This document shows positions 1 through 11,940 of a DNA stretch of 64,000 nucleotides, in pieces (positions within the stretch are counted from its first letter, which is position 1; every line of letters starts with the position of its first letter). Both the position numbers and the translations under genes were made by a program. Origin of the DNA: Mangifera indica (Eukaryota; Streptophyta; Magnoliopsida; Sapindales; Anacardiaceae); contig NW_025401154.1 of the NCBI RefSeq assembly GCF_011075055.1, forward strand, positions 101,557-165,556. Reading direction: 5' to 3'. Under the pieces are notes generated by a model. That model made no database searches. It saw nothing but the letters and a program-made list of their open reading frames with translations, and had not been told where the DNA came from.

Positions 1-600
1 AAATTTCTTTAGTGCTTCTCAAGCTGCCCATGCAACATTAAGTGATAGAAATTAATCTTTTAGTTCTTTCTTCATAATATCCTATGCTTTAATTCTCAAC
101 ATCCCGACACTAGCATCATCATCCAGACGCATTCACCACCATAATTTTGCGTCACTCGTAAGATACATACTCGCGATCATCACCTGATACTCCTCCAAAA
201 CACAAGCAGCTTTGAAGTATTACTCCATGTCGCAAAGAAAGTTCTCCAATTCCTTTGTATTTCGAGTGCCACCAAATTGTTTCAGTTCTGGAACTTTGTG
301 TTTAGCTAACCCAGAACTCAATTCATTGGCAACAAAAGAGCCCACACTAGCCTTTTTTAGCAAAACAACATCATTCTCCACAAAGGCAACTTGATCATCC
401 ATTCAGTTAACAAGGTCTAACACTTGTTTCAATATTTCGTTGGAACGTCCTATCATATCTCTCTAGGTATCCGCAATAGTTTGCCTCAGTTCCCTAATAT
501 ATTAGGAATACATGACAACTTGTTCCACCAAGGAAGCAGCATTCGGTGCCAACTCTCCCACCTACTTTGTCAAAGTAGCCATTTCATGGCTCTGATACCA
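1..600 (-). mobile_element. Ty3/gypsy gag region, decayed, open at window edge
   Basis: Reverse-strand remnant of the 5' internal part of an LTR retrotransposon. A primer binding site complementary to initiator Met-tRNA (TGGTATCAGAGCC, 600 to 588) is followed on the reverse strand by gag-like coding sequence. The clearest open stretch is 402-220, containing FGGTRNTKELENF, which resembles the start of plant gypsy gag capsid proteins (usually FGG.R..KELENFLWDM). Upstream of it the reading is closed by stops (for example just before the Met at 402), so the copy is inactive. The rest of gag would lie beyond base 1. Confidence 0.7.
588..600 (-). other. LTR-retrotransposon primer binding site
   Basis: The reverse strand reads TGGTATCAGAGCC, the standard 13-base complement to the 3' end of plant initiator methionine tRNA. 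It lies four bases after the LTR end and directly before the gag-like stretch, as expected for reverse-transcription priming. Confidence 0.8.
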
Positions 601-604
601 CACT

Positions 605-1493
605 TGTCACAGGTTCAAAACGTAGCCACAGGCAACACATCAATTTTTCACCTGTGATGGTGCTAAGTAACCATACTTAGACAGCCAACAACCCAAAAAG
701 CAATCAAAAACAAAGTAAGAAGCAAAAGATTATCCAACAAGTACAATAAACAACACAACAATAGAAATAAGGGACATGTAAAGAACACAATCAAGTTACA
801 GGAATCAATTTCTCAATCCTTTCATTAAAATCATACAAAAGGGAAATAGAGTTTGTTGATGAACTTACATAACCACTCTTTAGGCTCTCACTATGTCAAC
901 TTAACCTTTCTCAACTCTAAAAGTAGATTTTCTCTCACTTGTTACAAATTTGTGTTCCTCTCACAAGAAAATGGCTCACTTTGCTCTCAAAATGTTTAGT
1001 TACAACATACAAATTACTTAGCAACAAAATAAAAAACATAAGCTTATATATAAATAGGTTGACTCAGTATCTAGCATGGCACACAATTCTCCATCATGCA
1101 AGGTAACCCATTGAACTTCAGCTTCATACAACTTAAACACAAGGTTGGTCATCACTATAGTGCTCCACTAACTTGGCTACTATGTTTTGTTTTCATTTTG
1201 CCATCTGGTCCTCATGTCAGCTTGTTTGACTTTGCATCAGTTTGCTAATGTTTGCCACATGCCAACCTTGGGCATCCCACCTAAAGCCTATGCACATAAG
1301 CCACCTATTTGCTTACTTATTGCCAAATTACTGTCTTTAGTTGATGCCCAGCTCACCGACTATTTGTGCTTTCACCTAAAACACATTTTCGAAATGAATC
1401 CACGCATCCAAAAATATAGCTATGCCCACCCAAGCATAGCCCATCTCACTCATATTCGCACAAGCGTGTATCAAATCTGTTTTACTGCTAACA
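605..1493 (-). repeat. Long terminal repeat of a Ty3/gypsy element
   Basis: About 889 bp bounded on the reverse strand by TGTTAGCAG at 1493 and ...CTGTGACA at 605, so it has the TG...CA ends of LTRs. A polypurine tract precedes it (1512-1496) and a Met-tRNA primer site follows it (600-588), both on the reverse strand. That flanking pair is what defines it; no second copy is inside the window for comparison. Confidence 0.65.
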
Positions 1494-1512
1494 GACCCTC
1501 CCCCCTCTAGAG
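1494..1512 (-). other. Polypurine tract of gypsy element
   Basis: The reverse strand reads AGAGGGGGGAGGG just before the LTR start at 1493. Such purine runs prime plus-strand synthesis at the 3' LTR. Its presence here marks the LTR as the 3' LTR of the pol-bearing element to its left on the reverse strand. Confidence 0.65.
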
Positions 1513-1514
1513 GA

Positions 1515-2020
1515 GCCCGATGTCGTCGTTAGTAAATTTTGCAGATAATCACTTATCTATTTTTCAAACTTCCATAAATGATATCCCTTTTCCCACACAG
1601 CTTCTTCATCACCTTCCCATAGCACTAGAAAATTTATTCTTCTATTCTTTTTGTTGGCCCCCAATGTTCTATGATCCAAAACCTTAACCAATTTTCTGTT
1701 GTAATCTATACGAACTATGGGTAGAGCTCTCTTAGATTGCTACCTCAATTCATCACCATCAGAATTGTAAGGCTTCAGAAAGCTTACATGGAATGTCGAC
1801 TATATTTTCATTCTATTCAACAATTCTAATCAATAAGCCACACGATTTTCGTAGATATGACTTTCAAGAACTTTTCGTGTATCATGCCCATGGTCCACAT
1901 CCATGAAAAATATATCATATATTTCTAGAAATCAAGCATTAGCTTCTGCAAATCTAGCACAAAAGTTTCCACTTTGTCAATCCTTTGGAATGTCTACGCA
2001 CTTATCATTGGTATCAAAAG
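1515..2020 (-). pseudogene. Gypsy integrase C-terminal end, chromodomain-like, decayed
   Basis: The reverse strand between about 1800 and 1515 encodes in one frame the blocks TFHVSFLKPY, KVLDHRTLG and FLVLWEGDEEAVWEKGYHLW. These match the end of plant Ty3/gypsy polyproteins, where integrase is followed by a chromo-like module (FHVS.LKPY ... LV.W.G...E..WE....L..F). At least two in-frame stops are present. Upstream of about 2020 the polyprotein is missing (no protease, reverse transcriptase or RNase H), so the element is truncated. Confidence 0.7.
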
Positions 2021-2102
2021 GAAAAAACTACAAAAACCAATTAACCCCGATTCGTATAACATTGTCTACATATATACCCTGAACTAAAATTACAATGTTG
2101 GC

Positions 2103-4106
2103 TTACTTATGCCCATAATTAGGAAAATTAGAGACTGCCATCACTTTATCTTCCTTAATTTTTCTCACAAGGACCTTATGCCCATATTTAGTTTTTCTAC
2201 CAAGAGTATAGACTTACTTTGCTAAGATTAGAGACAGACATTCAATTCAAAAAATGGAGTTAGCATGTTTCTTAGTCCTTCCAAACTACTATTACAAAGT
2301 TGTTCAATTCATTAAAACCAAGATAATTCCAATATTAACAACCTTGTAGGAAGGGATTACATCACAATGCTAACAGTGGTAGCATCACTTTATCTTCTTT
2401 AATTTTTCTCACAAGGACCTTATGCCCATATTTAGTTTTTCTGCCAAGAGTGTAGACTTACTTTGCTAGTATCAAAGACTGACATTCAATTCACAAATGG
2501 AGTTAGCATGTTTCTTAGTCCTTCTAAACTACTATTACAAAGTTGTTTAATTCATCAAAAACCAGGTAATTCCAATATCAACAACCTTGTAGGAAAGAAT
2601 TAAATCACAATGCTAACATTGGCAGCATCACTTTATTTTCCTTAATTTTTCTCACAGGGACATTATGCCTATATTTAGTTTTTCCACCAAGAGTATAGAC
2701 TTACTTTGCTAAGATTAGAGGCTGACATTCAATTCACAAATGGAGTTCACATGTTTCTTAGTCCTTCTAAACTACCATTACAAAGTTGTTCAATTCATCA
2801 AAACCTAGGTAATTCCAAAATTAACAAACTTGCTGGAAGGGATTACTACTTTAAACAGTTTTTTAATTTTCCTTTGAGGAAGTTACCTACAAAAATGAGG
2901 TCTAACTAAATTTATGTGTGCACAAACAAAAAACCAAATCCATATTAAAATGCCAATACATAAGCACTTAGTTTAACCATAACAAGAGTGTTATAAGGAG
3001 CACTTCCATAAAAAAGCCCTTATCAAATAAAACACCATAAACCCTAAGGTAACAAACTAACAGTCAAGTAATCAAACATGTGGTTTGATCCAACAAGGTC
3101 TAAGTTTCCAATCTTAAGGACCACATACCTGGCAGCAAGCCAAGAGTTATCTTCTTCCATAAGATTGTAGGATTCAGCAGGGGCCCCAGTTCCAAATTCA
3201 AGTTTGCTAAGCGGGTTAGGGATTCTGGTTTATAAAAATAAATAAAGCAAAAAAACACTTTATACAATTTTTCAAATAGTACTCATTGCTTCCCTTAAAA
3301 ACATTTCCGTGTTTCCTAAAAAGGGCATCTATCATTCCAAGTACTCCTCTCAAAAGTTATCAAGTATTTGCTTTCTTAATCTCAAAAGGCACACCTAAAA
3401 TGCATTGTAATAAGATGACTCCAATCTTTCAATCTAGAACAAATTTTACAAACCATTACTAGAGACAAAACATGCACATAGTAATTATCCCAACTGTTTA
3501 TCAAGTGGCATAATAACTAATTTAGCCAACATTTCACTTTCCAATCTCATTGTTTCTTTAATGCAATGATCCTAAATCAACCACACATTACCTAGAATAA
3601 AAATTTTCCGACGCTTGCTTTACAAGTGAAACATAGTGAAGCCATTATTTACGAAAATACATAAAGAAATCAAATTAGAAAACCTCTGCATTTTCTCAAC
3701 AATTAAGTTTATGAAAAGAACAAAACAAAAACAAAAATTCAGAAACCCCTAAATTTCAATATGTCATACAACTAAAATTATGAATGAACTGAATTTATAA
3801 AAAAAAAAAAAAAAAAAAAGCTAAAAAAATATATATCTTAAAAAGAAATCATATTATAAAACTAAGAAAGATTTTTCACGCTCTTAACAATTAAGTTTAC
3901 GCAATGGAAACCATAAAACAACCGAGTGAACGCATGAAATGTAAACAGTTAACGATTGAGAAGGAGTTGAAAGCTTACTGAGAGGGAGAGCGAAGAGGAA
4001 CAGAGGCGTAAGCGGTGGGCAACGGCGCTTCGCTCCGTTTTGACGGTTTTTCTAGCTCTTCTTCTAAGCTCTCTTCGGGTAGTGAACTGAGATTCGACGA
4101 ATCCAT
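2103..4106 (-). CDS. Hypothetical reverse-strand gene, 5' exons (3' end uncertain)
   Basis: I do not recognise this protein. Reverse-strand exon 1 is 4106-3979: Met start, acidic N-terminus (MDSSNLSSLPEESLEEELEK), then a basic, proline-rich stretch, ending at donor GTAAGC. Exon 2 is 3224-3129, after acceptor AACCAG, encoding NPLSKLEFGTGAPAESYN and LMEEDNSWLAA, ending at donor GTATGT. The two join in frame (128 and 96 nt). A possible last exon, 2196-2103, follows acceptor TTGGTAG in the matching phase and ends in TAA, giving about 105 residues. It lies inside the 243-bp tandem repeat, whose upstream copies carry alternative versions of the exon, so the 3' end is weak. The gypsy insertion just beyond may have cut off further exons. 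Short introns and GC-richer exons than their surroundings support a real gene start. Confidence 0.4.
2141..2865. repeat. 243-bp tandem repeat, three copies
   Basis: Three direct copies start near 2141, 2385 and 2628 (period 243-244 bp), differing by scattered substitutions. Each contains the landmark CTTATGCCCATATTTAG or a variant and ends near a GTAGGAAGGGATTA-like block. The repeat lies between the truncated gypsy element and the first exons of a reverse-strand gene, and may have duplicated one of that gene's exons (see the hypothetical gene entry). Confidence 0.85.
3799..3819. repeat. Poly-A tract in intron
   Basis: An uninterrupted run of about 20 A within the first intron of the hypothetical reverse-strand gene. 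It is a simple repeat, with no nearby retroposon body that I can recognise. Confidence 0.8.
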
Positions 4107-4259
4107 TGTTTGATCAATTCAATTCCCTCAGGCTATGAATTGGAGGAAACCGAAATTGTTTTATTTGATTATCGGCGTGGGACTTTTTTAAATCTTCAAT
4201 CTTAGAGGGATCTTTTTGAAAAAAAAAAAATAACCATGTCAGATCACCAAACAAGCCAG

Positions 4260-5199
4260 TAAATGAATCAGACGGACAAAAATACCCTGCTTACAATTTC
4301 GTTCTCCAAGTATAATAAAATTTTATAGAATTGGAATTCAATTTTTTGTTTTGTAAAATAAAGAAATGTAAACAATTAAAGATAAACACGATTGGTTGGA
4401 ATATTTTCAAAAGTGATTGGATTTAGCAGAGAAAGTTATAATAAATATCTACAAAAAAAAAAACCAATAAAATTATATGCATTTAAAAATTAAGATAAAA
4501 TAACACTTAATCTTATGTATATTTGACAATTTGTTAGTCTGATATGACTCGGTACAAAAAAATCATGTCAGAATTAAGTTATTTTCACACAAAATTTAAC
4601 TCGAATCAACCTGACATGATTCAAATTTCGAGTCGTATTAAGATTGACATAAAAGTAACTTAAATTGATTTAAATGTTTAAAAAAATATTATTTTTAGTA
4701 AAATTTATTAGAGACAAATTAAAGAAATGTTGAATAATAAGTATAAACAACAGTTTGAAATACTTACATATTACATATAATTATATTTTTATATAGTTAT
4801 AATTACTCTGATTATTTTTTACTTTTATTTAATTATTCATTAGTGAAAATAACATTTAGTTATTAAAATTATTAATATGTTTTTAAAGTTTTAGTATATA
4901 ATTTTTTAGGCCATCTGTAAACAAGAAAATTTTTTTATTATTTGTTTTATCAAGATAATTTTATGAAGAAGTTAAAACATTAATCACACTTAGAAAAATG
5001 GAAACAATAGACAATTTTATATTAATTTGAATTATGTCAGGTCAATCCGAACATATTTTGAATTAGGATTAATTTGAATTATATCAGCTCAATCTGAACA
5101 TATTTTGAATTAGGTTAAATTGAAAATTTTTTATACAATTTTAATTTGAATCAAATTAAAGTTACGGTCTTTGACCCAAAATCTTAATTAACACAATAT
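4260..5199. other. AT-rich intergenic stretch, no gene seen
   Basis: Very AT-rich sequence with all frames closed. A pair of similar lines near 5030-5125 (AATTTGAATTATRTCAG followed by CAATC.GAACATATTTTGAAT) suggests a local ~53 bp duplication. No gene, RNA or recognisable transposon end is seen. Confidence 0.5.
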
Positions 5200-5646
5200 G
5201 GTAAATAATCTGATTATACAAACTTTTAGATCTAATCACATGATAATTCAACAAAAGCAACATTTAACATTACAAAATTTGTATTAGAAGGAAAACATCA
5301 ATGTTGACAACAGTAAGGAAGAGCAACCACCACATCCGGGAGCTTGGAATAGACCCAAAGAGTCGAACAAGTCTAATAAGGTTCTTTTGCATATTCCGAT
5401 TGGACTAATCACAAGGTCAAGAGGTAAATAATCTGATTATACAAACTTTAAGATCTAATCACATGATAATTTAACAAAAGCAACATTTAACATTACAACA
5501 TTTGTATTAGAAGGAAAACATCAATGTTGACAGTAGCAAGGAAGAGCAACTATCACATCCAAGAGCTTGGAATAGACCTAAAGAGTCAAACAAGTCTAAT
5601 GAGGTTCTTTTGCATATTCCAATTGGACTAATCACAAGGTTAAAAG
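5200..5646 (+). repeat. 223-bp direct tandem duplication inside a gypsy relic
   Basis: Two adjacent copies start at about 5201 and 5424, each beginning GTAAATAATCTGATTATAC and ending in the CTAATCACAAGGT segment. They differ at roughly a dozen positions, so the event is not recent. The unit covers the C-terminal coding end of a retrotransposon polyprotein, so that end is present twice. Confidence 0.85.
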
Positions 5647-6360
5647 TTAAGAAGATGCAACAGACCTTAATTGGGTTTATTGAAGACTTAGAGGCCAAGG
5701 TAAGTTTGCTTAAAAGGGATTGGATATTTGAAAAATCTAAAAGAAAGGTTAATCTAATTTAAGCCCAAGTCTGAGAGTTCTTGTAATTTTAACCTAAAGA
5801 AGTTTTAAGGGTGGTGTCCAAGACTGCTTAAGTAGGCTTAATGTTATGTTATTTTATGATAATTTGTGTTAAACTAGAATTGTTACTAAAGCTCAAAACT
5901 TATTAGTTGAGTTATTTGTGTTTAATGGGCTAAGTTAATACTTGTTACAAACCCAATTGTTATGTTAATTTTAATTAGAGTTTTTGGATAGTTAAATAGG
6001 TAATGGACTTAGGAAATATGGAAATCCATTGGGTCATAGGTTATGTTAGTCCTTTTAAGGTTAGGACTGTTTACTATATAAACATCTTTTTCTCATAATG
6101 AAGGATGGATAATGTTTTTTACACCAAAATTTGTGTGTTTGCTATCTTGATTTAAGATTTCATTATTCTTGATTCAATCTTCAAAGAGCTTATCAAGAAT
6201 TTGTTCTTCTGGTGTTCAATCATCTAATTATACCAAGGTTCAGTTGTTTTCACATCAATTAGGTCAAGGTCCATCTAAATATTTAATCCCGAGTCATTTT
6301 TTGTTTCAAACGTTGGGTCTTCGTATAATATTGCTAAGGTTCGCATCAAATTTCAAAAAT
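5290..6360 (+). mobile_element. Ty3/gypsy relic: polyprotein end and LTR-like sequence
   Basis: The forward strand reads EEQPPHPGAWNRPKESNKS then PIGLITR, and in the second copy PIGLITR..VKKMQQTLIGF. This matches the tail of plant gypsy polyproteins, which commonly end with GPITR.RAKK...AL.GL. Downstream lies untranslated sequence with a TATATAAAC box at about 6075-6083, consistent with promoter sequence of an LTR. I cannot set exact LTR ends. Orientation is opposite to the gypsy element at 1-2020. Confidence 0.5.
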
Positions 6361-7560
6361 TAAAAATCATATCATCTTCCAATTCAAAAGCTCTCATATT
6401 ATGATAGAGATAATAATTAGAACAAATAATAAATATATAATGAAATTAATACATATTAGATAAGAGTTTATATTGCCTCTAATCTCTTTTAAAAAGGTTA
6501 TTATATAGATAACCAATTCTAAATGTTTTTTTTTTATTTTGAAAATAAATTGATTTTATTAACTTCGATATAAAAAGGCTTTCTCTTTATGCATTAATTT
6601 GCATCCTCTAATTTGAAAAACTTTGCTTGCCTACCTAGCCAATCAATAATCAATATGGACCATAATACCCCTATTACACATTATTCATTGTGTGTTTTTT
6701 AGTCTTTTTGTTTTCTTCATCAACATATTTTTTGGAGATATTAAATTTTTTTGCCCTTAAAATTACCTACCTATACATAAATGTTACATATTTCAATGGT
6801 TTGACAAATATACCATAAAGGTGCAAAAACCCCCAAAATACCTTTGTTTTCACTGTGGACAAGTCTCCTCCTGTGACACATTGGTGGCAACCTTGCAAGG
6901 GATCTAAAAAATCATTCTCATGATTCAACAATCACAGCCTTGAAGGGGAATATCTGAAAAAGCAAGAAAAAACTAAAAAGCAAGCAATAATATTGAATTT
7001 AAATAAACTCAATATTCCATGATTGAAGCAAGCATTCATCGATAATTTCAAAGATTGGCAATTGATGATCAGAGAGCCTTCACCGATCATAACGGACAAT
7101 AAGGATGAATCTTCAAAGATTGGTAACCACCGATACCATGACAGGACAATAGGTTAGTTTGTTTCCTTTTTTTAGGATGTCGAATGGAATCTTAGTCTAG
7201 ATTTGTTCAATGGGTGGTTGTTTACGAATTGAATTAAATATTGGATGAGTTTTTTGTTTTCTATTTTTGAAGATTTGCATTGCACAAGTTGTCGTTTATG
7301 CCATGCCTTAGCGTAAACGCCGACCCAAAAAGGCTAACTCTAAAAAGCCATCCTTAAAAAAGCCAACCCCCGAAATGCCAACCCTAACTTGGTGCAAACG
7401 CCAAAGGTTGGCAATACTTATACCAGTTTAATTGCAGTTATATCTTTGTTAGGTCTTTTATTAACAATTATTGATAATGCAATCTTGGTAATATCAATTT
7501 TCTAGCATCTGCAATAAACTATCAAGAAAGGGAGTTTAGGTTCTATGAGGTATACAAATT
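6361..7560. other. Intergenic stretch, no intact gene
   Basis: AT-rich first half; second half (6,850-7,450) is more mixed and includes a degenerate series of GCCAACCC-like words around 7,315-7,420. It lies just upstream of a DUF1985 relic and may be its leader, but I could not find matching terminal inverted repeats. Confidence 0.4.
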
Positions 7561-7574
7561 TCAAGTGCATATGA

Positions 7575-8480
7575 CATTTTCAGATGAAGATGGACACTGT
7601 GACCTTCATCAGGGCCAAACTAACACTGATTAAAAGAGCGATATTTCAAACAACCTATGTTGGGTGCTTATTGGATTTGGTAAAGCCAAGGTTTAGATTT
7701 GTTTTTATGCATGCAATATTACTTCATTTAATTAACCACAGTGACCAATTGAGAGAAATGTGATTCATATTAAATAGTGTTAAGGTCTGATTCAACCTTG
7801 TTGAGTTTGTGCTAGTGATTGGTATAATCTTCGGGTATGACATGGCGGTATCTAACTACATTGATTATGCAAGGCGGCCTTGATTAAAAAAGGAATACTT
7901 CACAGGTATTGATAATACATTAAGCTGTGAAGACATCGAAAATGCAATTGATGAACAAATTTGGGGAGATAATGACAAGGACATTGTGAAGTTCACAACA
8001 TTATATTTTGCTTTTTCAAGACTATTAGAGGTGCACAATAGAAAACTAATCCAAAATTGTTTTTTTCATTTTGTGTTTTCAAGACTATTAGGGTTAGACA
8101 ATATAAAATTAATCCAAGATTGTTTTTTGCATTTAGTGGACAATCTAGATGCATTTAGTTGATACCAATTAAGGTTGCTATCATGGAACAAGACAGTTGA
8201 ATCCATGTGGTGGGGCATACATAATAAATATGAGTATTGTCTATAACACTACTTATCTTACATGAGTCCGATCCATATAGAAACAGATGATTAGGTCCCT
8301 CTTATGCTAAAGTAGAGGACTGTTGTACTGCTAACTTGGGATGATGTTTGAACATTTTGGGACATTTTTCGGTAAGTTAATTGTTGATAGATTTATAGTT
8401 TATCATTCCATTTTCCATTTTATTAATTCTTGTAAATTTTTGTTATGTTTCAGGAGGTGATTACAACTGCATTATGTCTA
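7575..8480 (+). pseudogene. DUF1985-domain relic of a Mutator-type transposon
   Basis: Forward-strand frames spell KMDTVTFIRAKLTLIKRAIF, LLDLVKPRFRFVFMHAILLH, FNLVEFVLVIGIIFGYDMA and DNDKDIVKFTTLYFAFSRLL. The order and spacing match the DUF1985 domain found with Ulp1-like proteases in plant Mutator-like elements (core FEFALVTGL...). Stops interrupt it, including a TGA where the family has Trp, and frames shift. The block is far more decayed than the similar gene at 40.6-46.1 kb and belongs to a different subfamily. No Ulp1 catalytic exons are recognisable downstream. Confidence 0.6.
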
Positions 8481-9099
8481 ACTCAGTTTAAATAAGAGTT
8501 TGAATGGTACATACAGGTTATGGAGTTCATCCGAGAACAGGTACCAAATACCTTATCAGATGACTAGTCGATAGAATTAGATAACAAGCAGGATACCATA
8601 TCGGGTTATCATTCTACTTTCTAGGTACACTCTATTGGGTCTTCATGGTCTTCCACTGTTAGGTCACAAATCCTTCATATCCCTATGACAACCCCCTTAA
8701 CTCAAGTTTCCCCCACCCATGTGGCCAACCTCTAGATTTTTACCACATTCATCCAATAACAAATTTTTGCATCACAAGGCTCTCGACTTGTTGTTCTCAA
8801 CATTTCCCATTATAGATTGGTATCCTTTCCACGAGTGTCAATCTTTTGCATTGCACACCCCCAAGAGTCTTAAAAGGCCTCCCATCATGTACATCCATCC
8901 CTTTTCATGAATGACAAGCTTTTGCACCTCTTATCCTAAAGAGTATCCAAGGGTCTCCCTCACAAGGCACTCATTTCTTGAGACTATGTAGAATAGTGTA
9001 TCAAAGGAGCGTCTCCAATAGCTTCTCATGTAAATGTATCCATCCTCAACTCTCAGATTCAATAGTACCTTGACTAACAAGTTGTGACAATACAAGTCG

Positions 9100-9370
9100 A
9101 GTGGTAGCAACATGCATTAATGATTCATAGAGAGATGCAAGAACTCCATCAACAATAAACATCAATGCTTCATGGAGAGATATAAGAGCTCTATCAATAG
9201 CAAGCATCAATGTTTCGTAAGGAGATGTAGGAGCTTTATCAACAGTAGACATCAATGCTTTGTAGGGAGATACAAAAGTAATGGCAATAACATACATCGG
9301 TGTTTCATGCAAAGATATAGGAGCTTCATCGGTAGCATGCATCAATGCTTTGTTAAGATATGTAAGAACA
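9100..9370 (+). repeat. 60-bp tandem repeat, 4-5 copies
   Basis: Successive ~60 bp units built on CATCAATGCTT.RT...GAGATATA.GAGCT.TATCA. The period is a multiple of three, and two frames stay open across it (one forward at 9172-9396, one reverse at 9345-9046), as expected for a repeated coding segment. It sits downstream of the DUF1985 relic, in the place where such genes often have a repetitive linker before the protease domain. The similar linker in the 43.9 kb element is a MTRLED-type repeat. Confidence 0.7.
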
Positions 9371-9419
9371 CCAGTCTCTATAATGTATTAAATTAAGACA
9401 TTGGAGGATTTGTATGTTT

Positions 9420-10942
9420 AGATATCAAGATCACTACAGGTTAATATTCATTATACTTTTTTTATTATTTTATTTAGTTATGTTTTAGACTAATGATACA
9501 TTTTTTTTTTCCAAGTGGATGTCTCATTAGATGATGATGTGTAATAATAGAAAGATGTCCCATTGGAAAATGTTGAGAAGCCTCTAACTACCAAAGAATA
9601 GTAAGGACGTTGCTAGATGACACCATATGATCAATGGGAGCTTCGTTTTGTAGCGGAAAAAGAAGTATATCAGTTAACGATAGTTTTGGGTTATACAATG
9701 ATATAACGAAACGTATCATCCGATATAGGGCCCACGACTATGTCACTTTGAACTTTAAAGGTCACACCCATATTTCAAGGAAGAAAATGGTACTATAAAG
9801 CTGAAAATATTTATCCATGGTTGACTAGCACTTTTCGAGGATAAAAATGACACTTTTCGAATAAGATTTAGAAAATGTGTAAAATTGTCATTTTACACTT
9901 TTTAAATTGTTTAGAAAGTTGAATTAATCATTTTGGATACAAATTATTCAACGTGTGTCAAATTATAATTTACTATTAATGATCAACCAATAGGAAATTG
10001 ACATATGATTTAACTTGATAAATATCAAGTTTAGGCTTAAAATGGGAGAGAAAAAAAATTGAAGGAAAATTTTTTTTCCTTTTCTTCTTCTTTCAGCTGC
10101 AAAAGCTTCCATTTTTCTTCTTAAAGGGTGCAAGTCAAGAGATCACTTATTTTAGTAATTCAAGTTTCTTAACTTCAAATTAAATTATAAGGTGCAAGAC
10201 AATTTACATATTTTTATGTTTTATTTCTTGAAACAACATGTAAATTTCATATTACCATTATTGCATATGACGTGAACATGATCTAAATTATTTAATTTTG
10301 TTACTAAAATCTTATAGATGGTATCAGAGTAAGAGTTTAATCTTTGAATGACAAGAATATGTCATACTTTTAGATGTTTGGAAGTGTTAGTAATCAAAAC
10401 CTAAGATATAAATTTTGTTATGTGTAATTAGTTCAAACTAAGTGTACATATGTTATTATGAATGTTTTAATAGCATTTAAGAACCTTTAAGTTGTTGAAA
10501 TTGTGTTTGACAAATTTTGTCATAAAACTCCTAATTTTGAAAATTTGGGTGTTTTTGAAATTAATGATTTAATCATGTTTTATACATGATTATCATGATA
10601 TTAACATGAATTTTAACCTTGACTTTACATGGAGATGTGTTATGGATTCAAGTATGATTCTACACATATTTTTGTTTATTGATTTGATATATAATATGGG
10701 TTTGGTGAATTTAGTAGCGTTTTGCCGTTTAAATTCTAATAAGTGATTTTTTCTCAAATTTTCAAAAAAAGAATATATATGAACTATTGATTGAATTGAT
10801 CAATTTAGAGAATTATGATTGATTGGCTATTTCCGTTTTCTCCTAATTACGATTGGATTCAGCAAATATATGATAATTTTTTGCGTTTTCTTTTTTATTA
10901 CCATTAGTAGTTAGGGGATTACGTTAAATGATTTAATTATAA
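9420..10942. other. Intergenic stretch with a primer-site-like motif
   Basis: No intact gene. TGGTATCAGAG at about 10,319-10,329 on the forward strand resembles the Met-tRNA primer site of LTR elements, so the preceding ~400 bp could be an LTR and what follows a dead internal region. No coding support was seen, so this is weak. Confidence 0.3.
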
Positions 10943-11176
10943 TTGTTGAATTTTGTTTGTTTAATTGATTTATAGATTCAATTCTAAATATAGTTGTTGA
11001 ATTTGTCGACGGAGTTTTATAAATAATGTTCAACTCAATTTGTCAGTTGTTTTTTTGGTTTAGTGAATTTGCTTGGTTGGTAGTAATTGCCTTTGTTATG
11101 TATTTAGTGTCGGGGGAATGAATGATTGTAAGCCAATTTTTTTGTCATTATTTTTACTTTTTTCGGGCATTGTTAA

Positions 11177-11940
11177 ATAGAGATGACAATTTCGGTCTGA
11201 TTTTAGAGGCTCCGACCCTCTCCAACTCTAATAGGGAAGGGATTTTCTGATAGAAACAAGGAAATGGAGATAGAGATGAAAAAATCTTCATAATTGGAGA
11301 TGGGTTAGGGACGAGGATATATGTATCCCCTCTCCGCCTCCATCATTGTCCATTTTATGTTAATATATTTATTTAAACTAACATATCTTTATAACTCATC
11401 AAATTTGTTGAATTATGTTTTTTTTTTAAGATTTACAATCATCATTGTTTTTTTTATGCATAAGATCGGGTTATGTCTTTTTTAAGTTGATGTTTATTAA
11501 AGATGACAATTTAATCATTTAAATCAGATCTTCTTTTTGCACTCTTTTAAATGGGAAGAGATTCTTTAATAAAAACAGAGATAAAAACAGGACTATGAAA
11601 ATCTTTATAATAGGAAATGGGGTGAAGATAGAGATAAGAGTGAGGATAAATATATACCTTTTTTATCCATTATTGGCTCATCCCTTTTTCTATATATCTT
11701 TTTTTCTCGTGATTACTCTTTTATATATCTACTAAACCCCTCAATATTAAATTACTTTTAATAATTTTAAATTATTATTAATATAACCTAATCATATAAA
11801 GCTAACCCTAATGGACCTAATCCATATTACATTGTTCCCTGTGGGGATGGGAATAAGGGAAGAAGAATTTTCCTTTAAAGGGGAAGAGAAATTTTTTTTT
11901 TTTCTTGTAAATAGAGAATATAGATTCTTTATTATCCATC
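11177..11940. mobile_element. Decayed hAT-type element(s), left ends nested
   Basis: TAGAGATGACAATTTCGG at 11,177 has the classic plant hAT terminal sequence, and the body that follows resembles the element at 12,936-13,550 (purine-rich, with TATGTATCCCC and CTCTCCGCC segments). A second related start, AAAGATGACAATTTAATC, lies near 11,495. No matching right terminus is left. In copy 2 the counterpart is about 33,512-34,350 and keeps 84 bp that copy 1 has lost. Confidence 0.5.

Noticed and set aside
10319..10329. TGGTATCAGAG as proof of a copia element
   Set aside because: No LTR boundary, coding sequence or second LTR could be found; recorded only as a weak hint.
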